64,000 nucleotides of DNA. Source: Rallus limicola (Eukaryota > Chordata > Aves > Gruiformes > Rallidae). A program made the translations under genes and the position numbers. Below, in pieces: positions 36,440-47,428 of the stretch. The DNA lies in NCBI GenBank assembly GCA_022605955.1, contig JAKCOZ010000059.1, positions 1,488,001 to 1,552,000 of the forward strand. The letters are read 5' to 3'. The notes beneath the pieces were generated by a model, which ran no database searches, was not told the origin of the DNA, and was given only the letters and a program-made list of their open reading frames with translations. Position 1 is the first letter of the stretch; every line of letters begins with the position of its first letter.

Positions 36440-38420
36440 TTTCCTTTCTGGAAGCGCCCCAGCATAGGGACTGCCTGAAGTCAACCAGCTGTGCCAATGC
36501 TTCCTAGTTGGACTGGAAAGCCGAGCTGATGGTACACCATGCTGGGGAGGAACTGGTAGTTGGACCTAGCAAATGAGCTGAAGTTCCTGTTCCTAAGCAG
36601 AGGCTGGCTGCCAAAACTGGGTTGCAAATCTTGCCGTGATCTTTATAGTGCCTTGTGCACAGATACGGGAAATGTTTAACAGCACCTTCCCCCCTGCTGC
36701 ACACAGTAGGCATATGACAATATGACCAGTGGTGCCAATGTCTTCCCAGGAACTATTTGAAAGCGATTCTTTCTAAATCTGCCTGCTGTCTTATGCCTTC
36801 ATTTGCAGGCTGCCTGCAATGACGTGCGGAGAGGTGTGTTAGTAACTGATGAAAATCATCTGGCACTATATGCTGGACCTGAGGTACTCCACATCCTCTG
36901 TTATACCCAAATAGAACTCCCCTGCATCAGGAGTCATTTTTGAAGACATTTCCTGGCTCCCTGTATCACCAGACCATTCTGTGATCATTCTCCTGGCACA
37001 GTGGCCAGGAACTGAGGAAACCAAGAAGCCTTTGGGAGAAGTAGATATCCCAAACAGAGCTCTGAACTGCACATCAAAGCCAACTAAGAGTCTACTTTAT
37101 AGCCTGTGCCCATACTCACTTTCATCTTATAGTTGGACCAGGGTGAATAACTAGCAAATAAAGGAGAGATTTAACTACATAAAGCTATCATGACAGAAAG
37201 TCCTACTTTGCTGTCTGGAGACGATGTGACACTCTGCTGCAGTGCTACTAGGACTAGGAGGTGATGCACTGCTTCAGTTACTTTAGCAGGTGTGTGGATT
37301 ATGTTTCACTCCATCTATTTTGAGAAACATTTACCTTAATGCGTGGTTTCTTTGTGATGATTCAACTCACAGAAGGACAGAAATCAAATTGATAATTAAG
37401 ATTTAGATAACAATTTCTATTCTATAATTAAGATTTAGATAGCAATTTCTATTATCTAAATTAAGATTTAGATAGCACATTCCAGTTCTAATTTCTAAAT
37501 TACCATTTAGGAGTTAATAAGTGACAAATAGATGTTAAAAACTTGTTACAGAAGCTTATGAGGAATATGAGTAAATTTCTTTTGTGGAGTCTTATAAATA
37601 TTACTGATCAATCTGGGGAGGTTTTGTGATTGAGCTCGTGAAGATTTTTTGCCTAGGCTTTGTTGGTGTGTTTATACATTATTTTTGAATGTTACATCCA
37701 GCTAGTTCCAAATGAAGTAAATGCTATAAGCTAATAGCTAGTAAAAGCTACTCCAAAAAGAGAGGAGAGTTCATCAGAGATTTCTAACATGAGTTTTACT
37801 CATGAAGAGATAGAAAATCTAAAAGCTTAGGCTGCTTTTGGCCAAGGAATTCAAATGCAGCTCTGTCTTGGGTCCTGACTTGTAAAATGTTGAGTCCTTT
37901 AAAGTGCTAAGTGTTGCTGTTCCTTTTAGGTCCTCCGTGCAACTTGGCAACAGAAATCATCCAGCAGTGGAGGTCAGAGCTCTGATAGAGGATGGTCTGG
38001 AGTGCCCACTACCTCCTACACTTGGCCACTTACAGCACTGGTCACATCTCCACCTGGGAGACACATGTGTAGTACCCTTGATATGGAGTAGTGGTGGCAT
38101 TGCCAAGCAGCACCGCTTCCTCCTCCGTGTAGTCCAACAGGCCTTTGCTACCCAAGTAACATGCCTCAGGCTGGCCATGTATCATCCTGTTGCTAGCTAA
38201 AAAATACTTTACCTTTGCTGCTGTAATATTCTGGTTCACATGTGCTGTGCTGATGGGAAAGTCCTACGTCATGAACTTTATACCATCTCACTGGCAAATT
38301 CCTTAGCAGCTTTACTTTGCAGAAGGCTGTGTCTCTAAGGCAATGGGCTGTTATCATCTCTGTGTAGTAACGCATCCATTTGAATCACTAGCTTAGCAAA
38401 CTCATGAAAATCAGTTGGAG
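36440..38420. other. GC-richer patch of unknown origin
   Basis: Two blocks (about 36440-37130 and 37900-38420) are visibly richer in G and C than their surroundings and carry longer open frames, mostly on the minus strand (for example 36866-37072 and 38042-38239), plus a 98-codon plus-strand frame at 37904-38200. No frame resembles a protein I know, and the frames are interrupted. An AT-rich segment with the 37.4 kb tandem repeat splits the two blocks. It could be a decayed transposon, an old pseudogene or simply local composition. Confidence 0.2.
37393..37482 (+). repeat. Tandem repeat, about 2.8 copies of a 32-34 base unit
   Basis: The core 'AATTAAGATTTAGATA' recurs at about 37394, 37426 and 37459, followed by 'CAATTTCTATT' in the first two copies. 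The third copy is cut short after GATAGCACATT. It is a small AT-rich minisatellite. Confidence 0.8.
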
Positions 38421-41400
38421 ACATTAGCCAATAGGCCAGCTATGCTAGCAGCTGGAGAGGAATCTGAAACATCTGAAGATAGTTCCTCCTTTGCTTAAGT
38501 TGTGAATTACATGCTGCTGCACCCTCTCAGCCTCCACTAACTGATGCTATTCAAAATATCAGAAGTGGAATAAAATCCCTTGTCTCTATTCTGTACCATA
38601 CATGCTCTTTACACTTTTTCTTTTCTGTGAGGATATGTGGCATTTTTGGGGTACTCTATGAATCTGCCTGACCTGCTAGTGTATGGAAATCTCTGTCTTA
38701 ACAGCTATAAATGACCATGTGTTTGGATTTTTTTGTGGACATCAGAAAGGTAGTTTTTATTTTTTCTTGTTGTGGTCAATTTTGTAATCATAATGAGATG
38801 TTTCAAGCTGTACTTTATTGCCTCATAATCACAGTCTTTCTGCAGTTGAGGACTCTTATCTATTCACTTTTTATCTCTTATTCAAGCCTAGATGTGTAAT
38901 TGCAACCAAACAGCAAGGCTTTCAGTGTCCAAATCCTCCACACTTGTCTTTAATCTGCTTTGGAAGCACCTGCAAACTTCACCAATGTAAAAAAATTAAA
39001 ATCTGATTATAATTGCTGTATTGTTTTCAGTCTGTATCCCAGAACAATCCAGGGTGCTAATAGAAATGTAGACAGTTCAAATTGATAAAGCTTTAATCTG
39101 GGTGAATTTTGAATTGACTTCCTAGCAAACAAGACCGAAATAAGCCAAGACTCAATTCTTCCATCTGAATGAGTATGATACTCCCTGCAGGATGGTTTTG
39201 ATTTTTGAGCAGTTGTATTCCTAATTCATATGTCATTCTCCAGGAACAAATGTTGGGCCAAAATCGACAATTGCCTTGGTTTTAAACTGTCATGTTTCTA
39301 GCAAGCAGCCAGTCTTGCTTGGCTGACTTCATTAGCAGCCTTGCCAGGATCTCAAGCCTTAAGGATCAGAAGAGTCACTTAAGATTGCTGCATGTATTGT
39401 AAAGCAGTATTTGCTGAATGCTGTTTAAATCAGTATCGTCATTTGCTGAGGTTTGCTTTTATTTTTAATTCATGTGAAGTAAATTCACATTTCTTTTCAG
39501 AAATGCCTGACCTTCAGCTAGGTTGATGTGGGACTGAGACGCGCTGATGGGTATCTGCCACAGAATTGTAGGTTTCAAATGCAAGGACAAGATCTGCTTT
39601 CAGAACCAGCTGATCACTGAGGAGTGTATTCAGTTGGGGTTCCTCTGGAAGGGTGTGTTGTTATCACAAAAATACAGGATGCTTAAGTAAATGACACCTG
39701 GCTCAGGATTGCTAAAATATGTGGTCAGAAGGTCCCGTTCCATATTCCACCCAACCAGAGTGTGTCTTTTCTCTCAGCGAATTAGGTAGAAGAATTGGCT
39801 AGTTTGAATTGATTATAAAAAAATTAATCCTTAGAATTTTTTGTATTCTAAAAGGCATTTGTGTTGTCTCTGAACTTTGTACAACTGCTCTAAACCTAAC
39901 CTGCCCTTCATGCTGGCAAGGAGATTGTTTGAAAATCTCTGGTTTTATAATTCCAACTGTGGAAGATTGAATTAGCATCACAAGTCTGACAGAGCTTCTT
40001 GGGATGAAAGAACGAAGCCAAATGCCAGTTTTATCAATTTGCTTTGGAAAATGGAAACACTAATTATTTATGGGGTTGTGCAGTATTTCATGACATGCAA
40101 TTTCATTTCTGACAGGTCACATAATTATATTACTGGGGATGGGATTTGCAAATCCAGGGTACCAATCCAAGCCCCTTCGTACCAAAAAAAGCTTGGATGA
40201 TTGATAAGGATAAACTTTGATTATTTTTTTTCCCTTTCTAATCCCTTCTCTCAGAAATTTAAATGAATTATAGATATGTTCATGCATGTGCACAAGTGTA
40301 AGAGAGAGCATATTTTCTTCAGCTGTTCTCATTATGACTTTTATTGAAACGACCTCTACAATATAGATTTTTGAAGGAAATAAAACACAACAAACTTTCT
40401 GTAGATGTATTGGACCAATGAGGTCTTTCTGGCTTAGGCTGCTTCTCTTTTCCCCAGGTAAAATACTTTAAATAACACTGAAAAGAACCTAGACTGAAAA
40501 TTAATCTTGGTTTGGCTATGGGTTGGTTTGAGTTTTTTTCCCGTCTTGAGTATTCTGACCTCAGCTGGAATTTCTACCTTCCTTTTGACATCAGTCTCAT
40601 TTATCAGAAAGATGATATTGGTTAGATGTGAAATCACCATGTGAAAATGTTATCTAGTAATTAAAACAAGATCACCAAGCTTGCTCTGCTGAACCTTGCA
40701 GAAAGAGTTTCATGTAACTATATCTTTCTTCACATAAAATTGTAGCTGGCATGATTTAAATGACTCTATCCTTTCTTCTGCTTCTATTGTGACCTCCCTT
40801 AACATATGCAGTACCTTGTCCCAAGGTAAAAACAAACAAAAAAAAAAAGGAGCAAGGATGTTATCTTTCTAAAGGTCATGTCTCTTATGATTAATGTGTT
40901 GTTTTGAACACAAATATCACTTAGCAATTATAATGTGAATGCAAGTAGCAAATTTTTAAGAGAGAAAGTGCTTCCTTATGTATTTACTTAGTTATGCTCT
41001 CCACAGCCATTCGGAGAATGAATGTTTCCCATAGGCATCCACGCTTCGTTCACAGAGCAGACCAAAAACCTGTAAAGGCCAAGAGTTCTTTTTCACGCTG
41101 CAATCTGTGATTTCAACCCGACATTTCCAGTCTGCATTAGATGAGTGGCTTCTGTCTTAGGTTTTATTCTATTGTTAAATACACAGTTAATAATGTGGAA
41201 GGCAAGGGTGAAGGGGGGATGCTCATAGAATATGGATGAAGGCAGAAGGAGCTTTGTGTCTTTGGTGATCATAATTACTTTCTTCTTTTCTTTTTTTTCC
41301 CCTTGTACAGCCTGAAATGCTGCATAGACTGTCCTGAAATGCCAACTGTCTGTCAATGTCATCCATCAAGGGTTGATCAAGGATTCACTCTGACAGTCAT

Positions 41401-41674
41401 CCATGGCTTAAAAGTAATGTACCTTAAATTTCATAAGACTGAATTAAACACTGGCTATAAAGTAAGACACTGAAGACCAATGTGGAATGTAAAGTTTTGC
41501 TTCCTATTAATTTTATGACTACTTTATTTGTTCTGTCTCTGTTATATATACTGGTGACATAAATTAATCTCCTTGCTTGCTCTCTCTAGATCCTGTGAAT
41601 TGCCTGTAGATACCAGAGTGGGTGTTACCTGGCACAGTAGCAGACTGCATTGGTATAAACGTTACTGATGTTAA
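38421..41674. other. Unique AT-rich non-coding DNA
   Basis: No gene or dispersed repeat could be supported. Open frames are at most about 90 codons and unrecognised. Confidence 0.5.
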
Positions 41675-41800
41675 TAGTCAAAGGAGCACAGGCTTGAAAC
41701 TCCAGCTGCATGGCTCTGTCACTGCTTCTGGTTGACCTCAGATAAATTGTTTTTCAGCTCTCTGAGTCCTCTCCCTTAAGGGGAGGAGAGATCCAGTGTA
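41675..41800 (+). repeat. MIR-like SINE relic
   Basis: The plus strand follows the sense MIR consensus in order: 'GGCTTGAAACTCCAGCTG', 'TGGCTCTGTCACTGCTTCTG', 'GTTGACCTCAGATAAATTGT', 'CAGCTCTCTGAGTCCTCTC'. These correspond to 'ggttcgaatcc', 'ggctctgccactta', 'gtgaccttgggcaagtta' and 'acctctctgagcctcag'. It is highly diverged and was assigned by eye. Confidence 0.42.
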
Positions 41801-44800
41801 CCCCCAGCTGGATAGCTGCAATACAGACCCAGTGCATCATTTGGAGATCTGTCCTTTAGCAGCTGGGTTCCCTTACACTTTTCTAGTTTCACCAACTATC
41901 ACAAACCAGTATTTTTTCTGTCATTTATTTTAAAAAATCAGAGTGAGCAGACTTGGACTGGAAGCATGAATATATTTCCTTTAACACTACAATTCTAGTA
42001 CTTAGGACTGTGTGCTGCTTCCCAGCCCTCCCCCGCAAATACCATTTGCTGACTTCTCATCTATATAATTAAAGCATGCCCATTAATCAGAAAGGGTCTC
42101 ATGAGGCTTAGCTGCTATCCTACGTATTCACTGGTTTACATCCAATGAAAATAATCTTCTAAATTTACCTTGAAGAGTAAATTTATTAAAAATTTATATA
42201 AATGATCCTATTGTCAATCTATAGAGGAGAAAACAGGGTGCATTTCATTATACTTTTATTAGTTCAGTACCTATCCAAATACCTTTAAATAACTTGTTTA
42301 ATCTGTTGATGCAACCAAATATTTCTGCTATCAGATGTTGTAAAGCTGTGCCTTTTTTCTATTGTCTTGAACACATTACAATAATGATCTCCTTCCTTGG
42401 GACCCCTAACCAAGAAACCTGCTCGTGTATATCCAGTTGCCAGTTTAATTTTGAGATTGCTTTCTTAACTTGTTGAGGAATTGGGTTCTCCATCTGTGGA
42501 GAGCCTTGCATGTTACACAGCTCTCCATGAGCAAGACTGCTGTCCTAATTCATGCTGATGCATCATATTGCTGAACAAACTGCATCATAACTCAAATATC
42601 AGAGGTACAGCCCTGCTTCTCCTTGCACTCTCCTTTCTGAGAGGCAGGTACTGCAGGAAGTACTGAATTTGTTGGTAAAAGCTCTAACACCCGCAGTTAG
42701 CAATCTAGTAATGCAGTTAGCTTTCCTAGTAAGCTGATTCTCCTGTTCTGAAAAAAAGATCTTCTGTATTCATGTGTTTACCTGCACATGCTCAGTCTCG
42801 TTATGCTACTTTCTCGTCAGGAATGATCAGGCTGAGTTTTGGAGGAATCAGGAATGCCAAGGAGGACTTAAAAATCACCAGCTGTGCTGATGCAAGGTCC
42901 CTGAAACATCTACTCAACAAATGGTGAAGAAAGTGTTAATGCTCTCCTATGCACTGAGAGAGACCTCAGCTGGACCCACTGATTGCTGAAAATGTCAACC
43001 CAGCAGCTCTGGTGATTGGGAAATATCTTCCATGTTATAAGAAACTCTCCAAACAGAAAGGTTTGCTAATATATAAATGTGACGCTTTGGGGTTTCTTAG
43101 AACTGAGAAAAAACTTTTTGTGGTACTCTTTCTTATTTTATTTCAGAGGCAGTCTTAGCTGCCTGTAGCTTTTCTGAACTTTGTCTTTGCTACTTTGCTG
43201 AGGGGTGGCTGGTTTGTTTGCTTAGACTCCTGAAAGTACTGAAGTAGAGGAAGCTTTCAGCTGTGAGTATAATTCAAATTCTCTACAGAAAGTGTCTTGA
43301 CTCTCCTTTAGCTCTGCTTTAACTTCCTTGACTGAAATTCCAGGCAGTGATAGAGAATGCGACCTCATATATTCTCTGTCTTGTTCTCTGAGCTGCTTTG
43401 TCTGAAACTCTACTGACCTGTGAGGAAAAATGGAAGGAACTGGATTTTAGCCCAAAGAAAAGACAGCCAAGACATGCACCAAGCTTTAAATATTTTAAAA
43501 GTTTCTGCAAAGAGAAAGGGGAACAAGCTGTTCTGTTCAAGTTGTGAGACACAAGTAATACGCTTTAAGTAAAACAAAAGCAGATTTAGTACAAATTTTG
43601 TAGAAAGAATGCTCCCATGACAAAATAATTAAGGACTAGAATAAATTGCATATAGAGGATGGGGAAGCTTGCTTACTTAAGGTTTAAAGAGTGATTACAG
43701 ACCCAACTGTCAGAAATGCTTTAGTTGATTTGGGGCAGGTGGATGCACTGGATGATCCATTTGAGTCTTTCTTACTCTTCCCTAAGATTTAGGAATAATA
43801 ACCTAAAGAAAGGGAAGAGACTAAACAAGTAGCAGCAGAGTAGCGTTCATATTCCTGTTTAAGACACAATGATTCACTTATGCAAGACTAGCTGTCATAT
43901 CATGGCAGTAGCAGAGGGCTCCAAAAGGACTTGGAGTTAAATAATGTGTGTGCATCCTGTCAGCCTCGTGCTACAGGGAAAGAAAACAAACATGTGCAGC
44001 ACTGGCCAACACTGAGCTCTGGGGAAACTGAACCCAAGGCATCAAAATTCTTCTGTAGCACACCTTGGCAAATCTGACAGTGCAAGGTATTAAGAGGAGG
44101 AGGCCTACATATGACCAGCCTCTGTGTTCCCACCAGGCGAGGTGGATTGCCATGTTTGGAATCAGTGAGTCATTTGCCAAGGAATATGTGAAAGGGACTT
44201 TCAGGTGTTGAAAATACAGCTGTAATCAAAGTCTTTCTCACAGCTCTAGTCAAGCAGGTCAAGTATGCTTTGCCACCTTTCTGTCAGTCACTTGCAGTGG
44301 ATATGTGCTGATTGTTAGACCATTTGCTATAAAGAAACAAGTTGTTTTTAAGAATGTTTGTTGGAGGTGTGCATAGTTTTGACGTACAGTGAAGTATCAT
44401 CAGTTTGAAAAGGATTGGAATTATGCACGTTTGTATTCAGGTGGGGAATGAGACAAATTCTCCTCTCAGATCAGGCGGTTTCTTTTCTTTATGTTTGGTG
44501 ACCTTTATGTAATAAAATTACCTGTTGGTGTAGACGGTTAATCTAGTTTGTTCTTCCTATAAGTAGCAAACAGTTTTTAACTGGAGGTGAAGGGGTTAGT
44601 CTGTTGAATCTGCATAAGTCACACAGTGTTAATTTAAAAAGTTGATTCAGTTCATTTCGCTAACAAATATTCTGCCTCCAGGAATTATCCTTCCTGAGAA
44701 AACTGTTCTGACTGTTTTCTATTGTCTATTAACATGATGTTTTGAGGGTATTTTCAGTGGGAATGTTCAGTCTTAGAGCTGTGCCCACCTGCAATGATAT

Positions 44801-45589
44801 AACTAGCAAAGCAAATTGCATTATCCTCTCAGTAAGCATTTTAGTTCTTTATTGTTTTAACCTGACTTCCTGTAAATCAGCCAGAGCAATCAGTTTTAAT
44901 GACTCCTCTAAGAGAAAAACAAACAATGGAAAAGCTCTGGTTTTTTTTCAGTTTAATCCAGGGGAAAAAAAAAAAAAAAGAGAAGAGGCACTGCATTTTC
45001 CCTTATCAAAACCCCTCATGCATAACCAATTCTCATTGCTTGCCCTGTGCTAGAGGTTATGAGCTTCCTGAGTATACACCAAAGCTGAGACGATGTTTTT
45101 CAGTGTTTGCTATGAACAGCAGTCATTCAGCAATCTGCTCAAAGGACTGCACCAGCAGTAGGGGACAATGTAGCTCTGATTCTGGACGTGACATATTTAG
45201 CGATCCCCAAATAAGTTTGCATCAATAAAGGCCTGAGTTTGTTTGCATTGAAACCCAGAGCATGATTTCTCAGCTTAATTCAATTGAGCCATCCCTTCTG
45301 CCAACCACCCCTACAAAAATTAATTTCTCTGAGATGCTTTGGTTTCAAAAGGATAGAAAAATGGAAAACCTTAAGGACTGAATATAAAAACAAGTGACTT
45401 CTGCTTTCTGGTTACCAGGCTTCTGCTTCTTCCAGTTCTGGGGAATTCCCTCAACAATCATATTCAAAGCCTTAGACCAAAATGGAGAAAAAAGGAATTA
45501 CTTACATCTGCTAGCATTCATTGTCTTAGCAGACATAACATTTTGATTCTTGAATTGTAAAGATTATAAGTTACAACCATAGAAGCCTA
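41801..45589. other. Unique non-coding DNA
   Basis: No gene found. An A15 run lies at 44965-44979, within overlapping low-information frames (44742-45228). Confidence 0.5.
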
Positions 45590-45680
45590 AAACAGAGGTA
45601 GTAAGGGACCCCATGGTAATCCCATAAATTTTACAGATGTTCTGAAAGTAATGGGGTAAAGTAATTGTCTGGCAGTTTAT
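45590..45680 (-). repeat. Possible MIR-like SINE relic
   Basis: 'CCATAAATTTTACAGATG', then 'GGGGTAAAGTAATTGTCTGG', resembles the MIR antisense blocks 'cccattttacagatg' and 'gaggttaagtaacttgcccaag'. The intervening 'gaaactgaggc' block is poorly kept, so this is weak. Confidence 0.32.
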
Positions 45681-47077
45681 TTAATTGTTAGATAAATATA
45701 AGACTATATTTTGGAGGCTTTAAGCCAGGACCTCTTTTTTAGGGAAAGGAGGGAAAAGTGCATAAAATGATAGCCTAAAGCATGGAAAGGAAGAAAAGAA
45801 TAAGAAATGAGGTAAGGGTTTGAAGATCTTCTTCCACTTGAGAAGTAGTAATTTACAGGGATAGATTACACTTCTTTCCAAGTATGCCAGTTGCTCTAAT
45901 AATGTCGTAGCTTCTCCCATGAGCAAGTGCCTTCCCTGTCCCCTGAGAACAGCTGTGTTACATGACTGCCTCAAAGACAAGGGTTTTGAACATGAAAAAC
46001 ATTGTTCACAGTGTGAGATTAACAGCTTTGTTCAGTCATGGAAATCAGTGTACGCTGTTGTTACACAGGAGAGAGAATCTTGAAGCACGTTTCCTTTCAA
46101 ACTTTGCTCTCCCTGCTTCTTAAGCCTTCTCTCCCACCCTAATACCCCCATCACTGGAGAGACAGCAGTTCTGCAGATGGTTCTAATGTATGTGTGTGTT
46201 AATTGATGAGCTATCATCTGCCAAATGATGTTTGATGACCAAAGCAGGCCTGCCTTGCCCTCAGGGAGGGCACTGCTTTGAATCTCTTAGCTGTTCATTT
46301 ATGGGTCTCTACAAAACCCGGAGGAGCAGCAGTGGCTGGGCAGTGATGATGGTGAGTGATTGCACAAGCTTTCTTTCTAGAGGACATCCGAATAAAAGTT
46401 TTGTAGAAAAGTATTTTCCCCTAGAACTTTAGTGTCAGGTCTCTATCACAGTTGCTATATGGAATCTGCATTCTCTACTAATATGATATTTTATATAATT
46501 CTGGAACATTTCCACTGGCAATGAATCAAAGCAAATTTCAGTGTATTAACTATGATCAGACATGTTATGGATAATAATAAAGAATATTTACTTTTTCTGA
46601 GGTGCTTTTTTGATTAAGACATAAAGGTGCTCAATCAGGTTTCTGGGGACCTAAGAATTGTCTAGGGAAGCAGGAATGTTACTGCTGTTGTCTATATGTA
46701 TGGTCTTTGCAGTTCAGGCTCTTCAGGAACATATAGGATCACAGCACTTTATGTTGAGCAGTGTGACAAATACAAGATGAGTTACAGTAAGGGTTATTAG
46801 CTATTTGGTTACATTTCCTTCTCATCACACATCTCTGGATGAGTCTGCCATTGGCAAGGACTAAAGTACCAGTCCAAAACAGCTGTAGCCTTTTCAGCAT
46901 TTGTGAAATGAGTTATATTTTTTAATTGATTTAATTAAAATTTAAGTAATTAAAATTTTCTCACATTCACTACATTATTCATAAATTTAAGAACTGCTGA
47001 GATAAAAGAAAATGTTGGAAAATAGAAGGAAAAAATATCTAAGTTTCTTCCATGTCATAGTGCTCAGTATATTTTTT
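45681..47077. other. Unique non-coding DNA with a TAATTA-rich stretch
   Basis: No gene found. The segment 46914-46960 is almost pure A/T with repeated TTAATT/TAATTA words, which resemble homeodomain core sites but are expected by chance in such composition. Confidence 0.45.
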
Positions 47078-47092
47078 TATTATTATTATTTA
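47078..47092. repeat. (TAT)n trinucleotide microsatellite
   Basis: About five TAT units. It forms part of the pyrimidine-rich tract leading to the acceptor-like AG at 47108-47109. Confidence 0.75.
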
Positions 47093-47109
47093 TGTGTTAT
47101 GTTCTTCAG

Positions 47110-47428
47110 AAAGGAAATGACTGTGAGAAGAGAGACTCCTTGGAGAGAAAGGGAGACTCTTCTGCCCTGGGAGTGCTTGAACATGCTGTTGGGAGAGCAG
47201 CTTCCAGAGCACAAGGGCAGACAGGCAGCAGAGCCCAGCGACTGAAGCCTCTGTGGCACAGCAGACACTGCTGAGAAAGAAACAGGGACAGACAGCCTGC
47301 CAGAAATGCAAAACAACAGGGAGACCTTTCCTGATGCATAGAGGGGACCGTAGAGTCTGCCAAAACTCCAGAAAGTGGCTGAGTTGGATGTAAAGCAAGC
47401 CTATGAGGACTTGGGCACCAAAAACAAG
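47110..47428 (+). other. Candidate non-coding or 5'UTR exon (319 bases)
   Basis: A T-rich tract ending 'TTATGTTCTTCAG' precedes 47110, and a near-consensus donor 'AACAAG|GTAAGA' follows 47428. Between them the base composition turns purine- and G-rich, unlike the AT-rich flanks. All three plus frames contain stops inside the exon (one at about 47243, one at about 47272, the third at 47118), so it is not an internal coding exon. The last 25 codons before the donor are open after a TAG near 47354 but have no in-frame ATG. It is best viewed as a possible lncRNA or 5'UTR exon, with no recognised identity. Confidence 0.28.

Noticed and set aside
43735..43775. CR1-like phrase 'GGATGCACTGGATGATCC'
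   Set aside because: Too short, with no flanking CR1 blocks in order.
46914..46960. Cluster of TAATTA words suggesting homeodomain sites
   Set aside because: Expected from near-pure A/T composition. No spacing pattern or conservation evidence is available.
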